Source: Solanum dulcamara (taxonomy: Eukaryota; Streptophyta; Magnoliopsida; Solanales; Solanaceae). From it: a stretch of 64,000 nucleotides of DNA. The notes beneath the pieces are model-generated. The model was not told where the DNA came from. It was given only the letters and a program-made list of their open reading frames with translations, and did no database searches. The DNA lies in assembly GCF_947179165.1 (NCBI RefSeq), contig NC_077240.1, forward strand, positions 51,768,501-51,832,500, in the 5' to 3' direction. A program made the position numbers and the translations under genes. The number at the start of each line of letters is the position of its first letter. Position 1 is the stretch's first letter. Positions 24,209 through 35,910 of this stretch are shown piece after piece.

Positions 24209-24328
24209 GAAATGCGACATGAGGACTTCCCAAGGAGGTCACCCATCCCAGTATTACTCTCGCCCAAGCACGCTTAACTTCTAAATTCTGGTGGAATTTA
24301 GTACGATAGTGCGGGTGTGGTCGCGCGA
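24209..24328 (-). pseudogene. 5S rRNA-like sequence with near-intact internal promoter
   Basis: Read on the minus strand from 24328, the 120 bases align end to end with plant 5S rRNA as I know it. The A-box region AAGTTAAGCGTGCTTGGGC is intact, and GGATGGGTGACCTCC of the C-box region is present with one extra base just after it. The 5' third is more diverged (GCGCGACCACACCCGC for GTGCGATCATACCAGC). It could be a dispersed 5S pseudogene or the 5S-derived part of a Cassandra-type TRIM, whose LTRs carry a 5S sequence; I cannot find clear TG...CA LTR ends around it. It lies inside the internal region of element A2, not in a 5S array. Confidence 0.85.
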
Positions 24329-24419
24329 GATGGAAGAATCTGAACTAGCGGTGGAGAAACGACATGAGATTATGTTCCTGGAGTACTATATGTTAGGTTG
24401 AGGGTATTGTAAAAAGGAC

Positions 24420-24610
24420 TTAAGCAAGACAAGAAGGATTAGCTAGTTGCTAACTGATGACGCACTCGAATGCCACAGTTCTTCAACATAGTACCAGTTA
24501 ATGAGAGACAAACCACCGAATGGCTATATGGGCCAGTGGGTGAGGAAATTTCGACACCACTTGGCAGCCAACTCTGAGGGCAACCCAAAAGGTAAGGGTA
24601 CCAGTTGATG
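24420..24610 (+). repeat. Direct repeat, right copy (590 bp spacing)
   Basis: Partner of 23831-24020. The two copies flank the 5S-like sequence, which is absent from the equivalent position before the left copy. Confidence 0.6.
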
Positions 24611-24840
24611 TAATTTATGGAAGACATGAAATAATACCCGAGGTCGAAAATTCCACAATATGACCAGGGCTACAAGACTCACTTCGCGCTCCATCGACAG
24701 ATGACTTTGGAGGGAATGTTACCTAGGGATTAATGATATTAGCCCATGCTCCTTTAATCAAAGGCTACCTACTCAGACAAAAAGGTGTAAAATTATAGGG
24801 TAAAAGAGGGGTAGGACCTTACGGAGTCCCCCTAGCTATT

Positions 24841-26275
24841 ATTGGAAGCATGTTTGGCCTTAGTCTAGGCTTAGGCTAGTGATTTCCATAGACATTCATA
24901 TTTTTGGAGCCGTTAGGCCTTAGAATCTCTTCGACGTCGCTTTGGACGTCTTAGCTTTCTGTAGACTAATATAGCAGACTTGAGTCTAATAGTCAACACC
25001 TTTGCTAGGTAGTAACACCACTCTTGGAACCTTATATCCATATTTCCCATATTCAATCAATTTTTGTGTACTTGGTTCTCAGTTCAGAAGTTGCTAATCT
25101 ATTCCTATTGAATTTAGTTTGGGCTTAGAATGATTATTGATGGAACTTGATTTAGGGCTCTCCCTGTGATGCTCGATTGGACGTTGATCCTAAATCTAAC
25201 CTATTTGCCTTCACTCATGGTTCAAGTCCGTGATTCACTCCACTGGTGTGGTTCAAGTCCATGCCTTGATATTTTTAGCCTTGATTCGAGTCCTGGGCTA
25301 TCTTCAGTCATGGTTAAAGTCCACCGTTATTTACAGTCGTGGTTAGAGTCCACCACCATCTGCTGCTTTTATTTAATTCCATCACTATATTTAGCCTTGG
25401 TTTGAGTCCTTGGCCACTTACAGACTTGGTTTGAGACCATGATTATCCTCATCCGGGTTTGAGTCCTTGGCTACTCCAATCTTCTTCACTTCGATTTAAG
25501 TCCTTAGCTCCTATTCAATTATAAATAAAGTTTTAGGCCCTCATTTTATTCTGTTTAAGTAAACATCATCAGATTCTCTTTGTTTGTCTTAACTCTTCTA
25601 TGCATCTATCAGACTTATGGGGGTTCCTTTGGTCTTTATGAGTGTACCCGCTAGGCTTATGGGGGACCAGGTTGAATAAGGTAGTTGTTTTCTCTTTCTT
25701 GTGTCCTAGTACACTTGTATCGATTCTAGTTAAATTTTCTCCCTTTGTCTAATTGTGTGTTTAAATTCTAGCATTTCATATTACTTTTACTTTTCCTGCT
25801 CAGTCTACCTATGATGTCTACTGGGTACCTATTGGTTTGGTACTCATACTACAATCTGCATCTATTTTTATAAATGCAGACCATTGCACCAGCTACCAAC
25901 ATTGAGTTCGATCCTTCCTTAGTCTTATCCAGGGACAAGGGTGAGCACAGGCGTCCTAGATTTACCCGTCTCCTTCTGTATAAATTATGACAAGTCTTTT
26001 GCTTTTTGAGTCAAATCTTGATTTTGTGGTCCACCTTTTGGAATTGTATTCATTTAATACAAACTCTGTACAGTTGTCTTCTAGGTACTGGTTAGGATAT
26101 TTTATTGTATATATATATTATTTTCTTCCGCTTTTTCTTGTTATTTTTGTTGTTGTTTAAATCTTGTTTAACTCCTACACCTAATCCATCACTTATAGTT
26201 CTACGCTATGAGTCGGCTTACCTACTGGTCGAATATAGTAGGTGACATCATGACTTGAGGAATCGGGTCGTGACA
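24841..26275 (+). mobile_element. Family B LTR, 3' fragment
   Basis: It aligns with about 35380-36714: TTGGCCTTAGTCTAGGC, TAATATAGCAGACTTGAGTC, CTTGCTAGGTAGTAACACC, then a minisatellite, TACCTATTGGTTTGGTACTC, CGGCTTACCTACTGGTCG and the LTR terminus AATCGGGTCGTGACA at 26275. Together with 17589-18310 it probably represents one LTR split by the family A insertion, with about 1.2 kb of the middle lost. Confidence 0.7.
25200..25510 (+). repeat. Degenerate minisatellite, GGTTTGAGTCCTTGGC type
   Basis: About eight imperfect units of 30-45 bp end in AGTCC(A/T) followed by a C-rich spacer. It occupies the LTR position where other family B copies carry a 50 bp ACCTAGTCCCGGCC minisatellite. Confidence 0.7.
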
Positions 26276-26785
26276 TTATTTTTTACTTTCTTTATTTCTT
26301 TTAGTTAATAACTTTGAAGATTATACATGGATTTTACATAATCAGCCATTGAAAATGGATTCTATCATAATTTCTCGTGTTTCTCTTTTGGATGAAACTA
26401 TTTGGTTGAAAAACGAACAAAACAAGCATGTTGAAGTAGCCAAAAAAATCAAAAGTTAATCTCGTCGGAAAAATCAAAGGTTTATCTCTACTTTTCAACT
26501 TTTGTTTTTTGAAAATAGTGGTTCTCTTTCTAATTTCAACAAGTTTTACTTCTTTCGAAAATTACTCCTAAAATATATGATAAACGGATAAAATTTAGAA
26601 GGGAGGGACCATAAAGAGATAGATTCAATACGTAAACAAAGATTTGAATTTAAAAATAAGGAAAGACTTTAAATATAGGAAGGCTAAAACATATCTACTT
26701 TTACCACAAAATCAACTTTGTATTCAAAGGAGTATGTACCATAATATTTTTTATCTAGTCAAATCTGAGGAGGTCGGGCGAGTTT
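26276..26785. other. AT-rich stretch without recognisable content
   Basis: This follows an LTR end but shows no primer-binding site (TTATTTTTTACTTTC instead), so the element's own internal region has been deleted or replaced. I see no gene in it; one 70-codon frame has no family resemblance. Confidence 0.4.
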
Positions 26786-28805
26786 TGAGTGGTTTTAGCC
26801 ATTTTGAGGCCTATTATTTAAAAAAGTTGACTTTTATCAAAATTCAAAGATTCTAATGTCAGATGAAGATTGCGCCAGTTCCATCAGCTCTAGAAGGGTC
26901 ATTTTGGTCTTGTGTATTGTTGGTTTGGGTTTTAGAGATTTTCTTTTAAATTTGTGCTATTAGGAATTTTAGCTTGGGAGTTTTGGCCAATGTTTGACTT
27001 CGGTTAATATTCTTGCTAAACATGCTAAGATTGAAATTATGTCAGTGCGGTTAGCTTTAGAATGCCCTGTTAGATCTAAAATGATCTTTGGTTCTATTAC
27101 CGAGGATTTTAGGATGAGCTCATGACTTTTTAGAATTTAGTTGGGTTTTTTTGTAATTGTTGACCTTGGTTAACATTTTGACAAGACAACCTCATTGGTT
27201 ATATCTTTGATTTCATTCTGTTCAAAATGTCATTTCCGATAGGGTAGCATATTTTATTTGAGTCAACGGGGTTCCTAAAGAATTTTGAGCCCCCGTCAGG
27301 GAAATTTTCATCCTTGGTAAGTTTTTTATGTTAAGCTATTATTTCAGCTCACATTTGTTCTATACAATTGTGCGCCCTTGGCCATATTTTTGGAGGGTTT
27401 ATAGGTTGCTCTCCACTATCAGGGATGAGCTCCACGTTCGCGGAGGGTACTTGGTCAGTGCTCTGCAATCGCGGGATAGCCTCCACATTCACGAGCTAAA
27501 CTCCGCGTTCGCAAAGGCAAAAAGGCCTGGCACAATATTCTTTTAAAAGACTCATTTTCAGCTTTCATATCTTATTTTGAAACATAGAAAAATTGCGATT
27601 TTGAGAGCTTCTCTAGGGGGATTTGAGTGATTCTTGTTGGAGGGTGTTGGAAATTTATGTGGGCACATTCCAGGGTTTGAATCTTCAGTTTCTCTTGGTA
27701 ATTCCATCAATTTCCTACTTAATTCTCCATTTTTTTTATCCTTTTGAGCTTGTATAATATTTGGATTGTTTTGGCTTCATTATTACTCGGATTATGCCTA
27801 TTTATGGGGGAACAAGTTCCTTGAGCTTATTAGGACCTTGTGACAAAGTCATTTTTCCAAATTTTATGAGCGGGACCCAAGGTCTAATTTTAGCCCATTC
27901 TCATTTCTGAATCGACTAAATGCAGTATAGGTATCATTTGTCATGTTTTGAGGGTCTCTCCGCTAATTTGATAGAATGGCACCATTCGGAGGCTCTTCGG
28001 AATAGAAAAGCTCCCGATTAGTTGTTCATGAGATGTTTTCAGCCTTAAGGTAGGTTATGGTCTCTTCTTATAGACTTGACTCAAATAGTTTATATATTTA
28101 TATTTCAGTAGTATGATCATTAGGAAGGTTTTAGGTGATAGATAAGGATTGCATGATATTTAGACTGAAAATGGCCATGTTTGAGTGTTTTAGGTTAGAC
28201 TTTAGACTTTAGGCCATAAGTTAGGTCTATCCTTTGATTTTTTGAAAAGTTTTGCTCCTTAGTATGCTTCTAGGTAACATGAAACTTAGTTTTCATGAGT
28301 CTGGAGTATCTTGGAATTTTTTGGATGCCTTTATGTTATTTTTTCTTCTATCGCTTTATGTTCTACCTGTTGGCTCGAGGCCTTGGACTTGGACTGGCTA
28401 GAGTTCCAAGTTAGTACCTCTGCTCTATGATGCGTGTTTTCTCGGTTCTTGTGTGAGTGCTTTATATTGTGATTTGTAGATTATTGACTCAGTTGCATTC
28501 ATGTGAATTACTTATACATTTTCTGCTTTTAATTAAGGAACTATTTTTTGAAGTGGAAATATACAAATTTTTTGTTGTATCTTAAAAATGGAATTTATTT
28601 GGATAACTTAGAAATCCATGAAAAATTATATGACTTGAATGGCAAAGGAGAACTTAGTTGCATGGTTTTATTCTGTAATTTTTGTTACTACTAATAAGCC
28701 TGAGGTACCATTCCAGGTGACCTGTTGACTTAGTTCTTGGCTACAATTTTTATTTCACTTTTTGAAAATTCTGAGGTATCATTCTGGGTGTCTCGTCGAC
28801 ACATA
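26786..28805 (+). mobile_element. Highly diverged family B LTR
   Basis: It follows the family B LTR order: AGTTCCATCAGCTCTAGAAG, TTGACTTCGGTTAATATTC, GTGCGGTTAGCTTTAGAATG, a CGTTCGCGGAGGG block, then CTTAAGGTAGGTTATGG. It lacks the first 200 bases and the terminal 3' part. It is more diverged from the others than they are from each other, suggesting an old copy. Confidence 0.55.
27430..27530 (+). repeat. GC-biased minisatellite in diverged LTR B
   Basis: Repeated CTCCACGTTCGCGGAGGG, CTCCACATTCACGAG and CTCCGCGTTCGCAAAGG blocks. Confidence 0.65.
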
Positions 28806-29343
28806 TCTCTAATGACCCTCAAGTTCATTTTGCCTTAATGCCTCCTTTTAATCATTTAGAGTATTCTTGTAGTGACTCCAAGTTATTTATCACTTGCTGG
28901 TACTGAGTGTTCGGTCGCTTGGTCATTCGTTAAAGTTTTAGGCCCATTTCCTTATTTTAGAGATTTTATAACTTGAAAAGTTTATTTTGGTCAGTACTTC
29001 AGGTAAACAACATCATAACGGATTTCTAACAGTTCCATCATCTTCAGAATTGCCATATTAGGCTGGTCTCATGTTCTGAACTGGTATCGAGGCAATTGAT
29101 TTGAGTTTGAGGTCATTTGGCGCTTTAGCCTTTGTAATTTGGCCTAAGGTTGACCTTGGTTAACATTTTTGGAAAACAAGCTCAGATGAAAATATCAATG
29201 GTGCGGTTAGTTTTAGAATGTCGAGTTTAGTCTGGAATGACCCTTCGTAAACTTCGCTAGACTTCTGGTCTAATGTCGAGGTCCATTGTGGAATTTGGCT
29301 TAAAATAACATTTGGGTGTGAGACCTACTTTTTATTAAAATGA
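28806..29343 (+). mobile_element. Family B LTR, 5' fragment interrupted by family C
   Basis: It starts CTAATGACCCTCAAGTTC and follows the family B LTR through TATCACTTGCTGGTACTGAG to GTGAGACCTACTTTTTATT. It stops at 29343, where TGTAACACCCC opens another LTR, so that element inserted into this one. Confidence 0.75.
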
Positions 29344-32300
29344 TGTAACACCCCATATTTTTACGATTGTCCTCACCCTGTGCAAAGACTTATGCGCCTT
29401 TATATTGTAACAACATGCATGTTCGAGGATTTTGATTTGAATTTGATAAAAATATATATTAGTTTCTTCTAAAATTGTCTTAAATATTTATGAAATTTTT
29501 TTAGTTACGATATATTTGTTAGACTTTATTCAAATAATTTTCTATTAATTATGATATATTCAAAAAAAATTATGTATTTTACCACGAATCTTTGTAATAT
29601 GTGTGTGTATGTGTGATATGGACCCATCGAAAAATGGATGAGTTTCCTAGAATTTAATAGTTGTGAATATGTGTCATTGCCTGATTATTTAGCAGATCTC
29701 TTGAGATAAGGATAAAATCCTTAATTTTTCATAACTTTTTCCAATGCATATTCACATGGGATATTTGGTGAATGGATATGTTTACTCTAGGATATTAATT
29801 AATCTTTAGGGACAAGTTTTAACTATTTATAATTGCTTAGCAGTAGCCATTTTGTGCTGAAGAAACAAGCAAACAGGAGCTAAATATTCCATTTAAGAAG
29901 AGGAGAATGTGAATACTAAAGATAGGAGACCAACTCTCTATGCCAAAGAAAAATATATAGAATGACATAGTGATTTGCTTACTATTTTTTCTCATGGGTC
30001 CATCTTTGTTGCAACATAGTAAATGATAACTTAATCATTTAAGACTCGTGATGTTAGTGTTAGCCGATAAAACATTTGTGATCGATTTTCGAAAGCCGCA
30101 AGTTCGGGCTTTTGGTAGTGAGAATTGGGAGGACTATACCACCGGTCAAGTCAGCTAAGATTAGTAAGAAGTGCGCTTCTGCATTTCTACTTAATTGTGC
30201 TTCCTATGTCTATGGGTATTTTTGTGCCTTGTTTATGAAAGGTTGGGTAATTCTCTAAAAAAGATTTATTTGATGTTACTAATTAAGATTCGATAATTAA
30301 TAGAACTGGAGCAGTTTCATAAAAAGTAGGTATCCTATCATTTCTTTAATATAAGGTAGATATGTAGAGATTTATTGAAATTTATTTGGGTATAAAGCAA
30401 TTAAGTTACTATTGTTTAGATTTGCTTCTAAAGTAGTACTTGTTTTGTCAATCTATTCTAGTATGATCAGCCGAACACACTATTTTTGAATATGTGTTAA
30501 CAGTGTTTTTTTCATCAAGCAATTGAGAATAAAAGTATATATTACTTTAAAGAATTATTTATCTTATTTGTCTAGCTCGTCTCTCGTGGGTTATTATTGT
30601 GAATCCGCCATCGCTGTGCTTCTTTTTTAGCAGCTTATGATGCCATACATAATGTTGTGATATAGATGAAGCATTATTGAATGAGATTGATTACTCGGCA
30701 CAAGAAATTTAGTACAAGAAGTACGGTACGTAAAGGCTATTCTTTTCTTTTCGGCATGACTCATACTTCAATAAGTTCTAAATCTATCGTATTCTCGAAG
30801 AGTACCCCATAGAGCTTCTGGATGACATTGTTATATCTTACTTTGAAATAGTGATCTATTGTTGGGAAATCATACTTAGCTAATATAGATGTAGTGTCTA
30901 GTCAAAAAGTAAAGAAAGGAAAGCTCTAGCCATAAGGATAGTTTATGTGCAATAAAAGACTATAATTGAGGAAATCTCGGGAGATTAGATGCATGATAAG
31001 GTCTAAGTACGAGCTAAGGATGGTAGAAGTTAAAGAGTTAGTAATTACCCTTGAGAGTTAACTATTATGAATTGAGTTATTTGGGCAACCTAAAATAAGA
31101 AGGTATAAAAGTTTAGCTTGTTGTAAGTAGTGCGGGTCTATGAGAGGAGGTTGTATATGCTGCTCGAAATCAATAGAAATGTATATTAAGGCTAATGTCA
31201 TTAGGCAAGTTTCTTTATCGTGTAGAAATACAACTTGTTCTTTATCACCATAGTTCTCATAGCCATATTAGTTTGGTTATGAAGTTGATTGTTGGGATAA
31301 CATATGGGTATAAGAGTGAGGTTTTCTTGTCGAAACTAGTCTTGTTTAGTTTTTATCTCATGATAAACGTATCGTGAGAATCATACCGTATAAATTGGAA
31401 TCGCTTAATTGACTATTGATATCTTATATCCTTGTTGATGCCTTAAAGGCTATATAATAAGCTGCATAGAATTTCATATTGATATAGGTCTCATAACATG
31501 TAGCTTGGCGTAGAAATTATGTGATTACAATGCTTATAAACTACATAGCTCACCTATGGACCTTTGACGTATCTTGACAACTATAGAACTAAAGAATTAG
31601 AGTCTCAGTTTTACCTTGAGGCAAATATCATTGTGGTGGGCTGCTAGGTGTTTCACCTATTTGTGAGGGACCTTATATTTTATTACGACATACAATTGTT
31701 GTGCAAATTGTTTCAAAAGCCACATTACTTGTTGATAAATTAGAAGATTTTTTGATGTCTAACCTCATTAGATGTAGTATTTGAGACTAAGCCTTTGATA
31801 CATATACATATAGATGTCTATTTATTTATCAGCTAGAATGCATATTGACAAGCGTACCTTGCATGTGGGGCTATTCTTTTCTTATAATAGCTATAAACAT
31901 CTAGAAAGATCATATTGAAGTCTACTCACTTATGGACTCTTTTATGCCTAAGTTGGTATTATTGACCTTAGTGGAGCTTTGTGTTCTCGAGGTGTAGTGA
32001 TAGATTCCCAAAAGGCTTAGATGCAATTATAAGGGCCTAGAAGGGGCAGATAAAGCTATAGAAGCCCAGCAGACCCAAGATGAAGACATAAGGGTATTTT
32101 GTGCTCAGGATACAGGATATCAAAGGGAAGATATGGCTAGTCATCGTAGACAAGTTATCCTAACCCTATCAGATTATGTTAGCTTTCATAATTTATATAG
32201 ATGTTCTTTGTTAAGGTATATACTTTATTATTAGCAGTCATATTTAGGTAAGGCATAATGAATGCTTGTATAAGCTGTTTATAGCCACATTGCTTGCCTT

Positions 32301-33506
32301 CATGATATTTGATTGTTATTATTGTCCTCGGGGCATTGTGGTTAGCTGCAGAAATGTGATACTTGCCTACAAGGCCATGTATGGCTTGACTAAAGTCTAT
32401 TAATATCAGTGGAAGCATATATATTATTCAATTGCCTTCAGGGCTATTATGAATCCAATGGGACATTATGGTTACCTACGGGGTTATATTAAGACTTGTT
32501 CATGTACAGTCCACTCGACTCCCTAAGAGGGATATATATTGATGCCTAAGAAGGCTATGTGTTGCCTGTAGAGCCATGTTGTTTCCTAAGAGGGCTCTGA
32601 GTTGCCTACGGGGCTTTATTAATGTTTGAGATGGCTATGTGTTGCCTACGGGGCTATGTTGTTGCCGAGAGGGCTACAAGTTGATTATGAGGTTATATTA
32701 ACACCTAAGAGGGCTATGCTCTGCCTATAGGGTTATATTGTTTCCTTAAAGTGCTATGTTCTTCTTAAGGGGTTATATTGTTGCCTAACATGGCTATGTA
32801 ACTGCCTACGGGGCTAGGGGACTACCGATAGGGGTACATAGACTGAATTGGCAACTTTAGGGCTTTGGGGGCCCGAGTAGGTGGTCTTGTGTGTTGTTTG
32901 TACCTACCGTGCTTATGGAGGCGGTAAGGTTATTGTCTAACTACAATTATATGATTTATTTTGGGAATAATTAGATTAAATTATGACCATTGTAGATTTT
33001 CTTCCGCGTTTACTTTATAGTTCGATGTCATTAGCCAGTTTGATTTAGGTAAATAAACTCTTCAATTTGTTATGGTTCGAAAGTGTAATACAAGAAAAAG
33101 TATGTACGTTTTGTCTAACCTATGATTCTTCATTTGAATATTTATAGTACTTATGTCATTAGTCTCATTATGGATAGACTCAGAAGTGAATCAATATGTT
33201 TAGAACATCTTCAACCCTTCTATCAGATTATTACTTATATTATTTATGATATTAGTTTCATTGGCAGCTTTTGATTACCCTACATACTTAGTGCATTATT
33301 TAGTACTAATGTCTTAATTGCCTAGGGGCACTACATTCATGTTTGTAGGTCCCAAACATCGATCAGATAATCATGTTGAGCAGCATAGCCGAATCTTCAG
33401 TAGATTGGTTAATTTCTTTCGTTCGGAGATCGCCAAAGCCTCAAAGGTTTTCTTGTTTTACTATTCCTTGTTATTGGGTAGGTCTAGGCCCTGTTTCAAC
33501 TAAGCT
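29344..33506 (+). mobile_element. Family C LTR, 3' end interrupted
   Basis: It starts TGTAACACCCCATATTTTTACG. Most of it is AT-rich and unlike family A, but the 30610-30850 part (GGTACGTAAAGGCTATTC, TTTCGGCATGACTC) is a distant match to the middle of LTR A, and CATACTTAGTGCATTATTTAG near 33283 with a CCTAGGGGCACTACATTCATG stretch after it is the usual R-region layout. No LTR end is reached: a family B element begins at 33507. No coding sequence was recognised. Confidence 0.6.
32440..32830 (+). repeat. Minisatellite, GCCTACGGGGCTATGTTG / CCTAAGAGGGCTATG type
   Basis: About twelve imperfect units of roughly 30-35 bp alternate between a GCCTACGGGGCTATG form and a CCTAAGAGGGCTATG form. It lies upstream of the putative R region of LTR C. 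Confidence 0.8.
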
Positions 33507-34199
33507 TGTTATAATGATCCTTCGGGTCATTTTTGAAATAAAGCATTCATTCCATTGTTTAGAGCATTCTTATAGTGACCCCAAGTCATTTCTAACTTGC
33601 TGGCACTGGCTATTCGGTCGCCTGGTCATTTGTTTGGGTTTTAGGCCCGTTTCTCTATTTTGGAGCTTTTATAACTAGAAAAGTTGACTTCGATCATAAC
33701 ATCAAGAAAATAACCTCAGAACAGAATTTTAACAGTTCCATTAGCTTTAGAATGGCCCAATTAGCCTGGTAGCATGGTCAACATGAGTACCGAGGCAATA
33801 AGAGTAAGTTTAGCACCATTTTGGTGCTTTTGTTATTGAAATTTGGCCTATAGTTGACTTTGTTCAACATTCATTGCAAACGCGCTCGAATGAAAATTTA
33901 GACAGCGCAGTTAGTTCTGAAATGTCGAGTTTGGTCAAGAATGACCTTTCCTCACTTCTCGAGGCTTCCAGTCTAATCCTGAGGCATGTTGTAGAATTTG
34001 GCTCAAAATGGACCTTAAGTATGGGACCCACTTTCAGTCGTAGAGATGTCATATGGAAATTTTGACAACACTATTGAGTCTGGAACATCAAATTTAGTAG
34101 AGTAGCATATCTCATTTGCATGCACAGAGTTCTGAACGAATTCCGAGTACTTCGTCGGAGTATTTGAACTTGGTGAAATATCAGCTTTTTACCTGATAT

Positions 34200-34470
34200 C
34201 TAGTGCAGGGAGATTCACTCTCCATGATCGCAAGCCCTTGGCCAGGTTCGTGAAGGTTTAGGATTCTGTAGTCCGCATTCGCGAGGCCTTTGCCGCGTTT
34301 GCAGAGGTGTAAATCTTTTGCCTCCGCATTCGCGAGACCTTGGCCGCGTTCGCAGAGATGTGAGAGCTTTCCCTCCACATTCGCGGGCCTGTGTCCTCGT
34401 TCATAAATTTCTTGACCTCCACATTCGCGAAGAACTGTAGACGCATTTGCGAAGGCCATTTTTGGTCTGT
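34200..34470 (+). repeat. GC-biased minisatellite, CCGCATTCGCGAGGCC type
   Basis: Five or six imperfect units of about 45 bp alternate CCGCATTCGCGAG and CCGCGTTCGCAGAGGTG. It is open in several frames and so produces spurious Arg/Ala-rich ORFs on both strands. The same array occurs at 42270-42510. Confidence 0.8.
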
Positions 34471-35704
34471 CGCTTAAAATAAAAGGTCTTTGAGAGACAA
34501 CTTTGAATTATTTTTCTAACGGTGATTTCTCTCTCATTTGGAGCTTACTTTAGGTGATTTAAAGGTCCAAGTTCAAGGGAGTATTGTGGGGAATCTGTTG
34601 ATGAGCTCAGAATCTCGATGAGAGGCTTTGTTCGAGGTAAAACTTCGAATTTAGCAGCTGATTGTTATGTTTTTGAATTAGAATTATGTTGATCTTTCTA
34701 GGGCAGGTTCTTGCTTATTTTAACTCCGATTATAGTGATTCTTTGAGCTAAATTATAGTGTTTTTCGGAAGCATCATTGTGGTGCTATTGGTTCGGGTCG
34801 GGGGAGCATCATTTATGGTAATTTGCTGCTTCTAAAATACTGGCTTTTTCCATTATCTTAGCTAAAACTCGGGTTTTTGTTGCATGATCATGTTGGGGCT
34901 ATGATTGTGTGTGAATTGTGTCCCATTTTGGAACACAAGCTGAGGATAGTAATTGGAACCTATTTTTTAGGTCAATTTTGGAATTCTAGATGCGGGTCCC
35001 ACAATTCCCATTTTAAACCCTAAAATTGGTCTGTCTCCAAAAATTATGAAATTAATATCTAAACCACCTTAACGACATTGTGATTCTATTTTTGACAGCA
35101 AGCAACGTTCTGAGGCCGTTCAGAAGGGAAATGCTCTGACATAGAGATTTAGAGCTCGCATGTTCAGCCTACAAGTAGGCTACGACTTTCCTTTCTTTAT
35201 ATTGAGATGGAATATGAGAAAGCATGTTGAAATAGTTGGGATTTGAGTTGGGTAGATTAATTTTATATCTAGGGTATTAGAAATCATGCTTAGGACTTTT
35301 ATCGGGTTTTTTGGGCATTTGGAAGCATGCATATCTTTCTGTTATTTGTTAATAGTGTAAGAAGAGTTGAATGAGCATGTTTTTGATATTGTGGAGCATG
35401 TTGGCCTTAGTATAAGTTGTAAACTTGCTTTAGTTGCCCCGGTGTTGCTCCGACAGACTTAAGTCCTTGTAGAATAGTGTAGCAGGCTAGTGCCTGGTAG
35501 TTTGGCTTTAGCTAGGTGGTACCCTTGCTCTTAAGAGAACCCTCATCCATAACTCGGTATAGTAATAAGTTTTGAGATACATCAGTAATACTAGACTTCG
35601 TGATAGTTTGACTTTGGCTCTAGTTCAAGTTTTAGCGGCCTATCAGTTGACATGCTAGGGAGGAGATTCTCAGTACTGTTGTTATATAGTTGAAAAGGAG
35701 AAAA

Positions 35705-35910
35705 TTTGGAACCACGGGATGAAATATCTGTGAGCATCCGAGTACCTAGTCCCGGCCTCCCTTCTAAATTATTGGGGAGCATCCATGTACCTAGCCCAGG
35801 CCTCTGTCGGCTTGCTAATATGGCGAGCATTCGGGTGCTCAGTCCCATCCTTGGCCACATTGAACATTCAGGAGAGCATCTAGGTCCCAGTCCCGGCCTC
35901 GACCCCTAAG
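35705..35910 (+). repeat. About 50 bp minisatellite, GAGCATCCGAGTACCTAGTC type
   Basis: Four imperfect units share GAGCAT, ACCTAGTCCCGGCC and a variable spacer. Inverted equivalents lie at 43500-43800 and 54170-54440. Confidence 0.8.

Larger units (their letters stand above)
21503..24840 (+). mobile_element. Internal region of family A element, copy A2, gag-pol not recognisable
   Basis: The first 1370 bases match the leader of copy A1. Around 22600-22920 a translatable stretch is shared with A1 (YRDKVGPLVRR, then APKIMELLRDKDGKLKE and LPFIPRNKEYRLGKPLLQEN), interrupted by stops. I do not recognise the protein; it might be an extra upstream ORF or the N-terminus of gag. A further readable piece near 23090-23210 (ERFQSLCDLAKVPYVDNQV) is also unassigned. 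No protease, RT or integrase is found before family B LTR sequence resumes at about 24841, so the element is truncated. A 5S-like sequence and a 590 bp spaced duplication lie within. Confidence 0.6.

Noticed and set aside
24120..24420. Complete Cassandra TRIM element
   Set aside because: The 5S-derived part is clear, but I could not find paired LTRs with TG...CA ends or a binding site, so only the 5S-like sequence is called.
34181..34459. Cys- and Ala-rich minus-strand frames (92 and 62 codons)
   Set aside because: Two overlapping frames over the same minisatellite; repeat artefact, not a gene.
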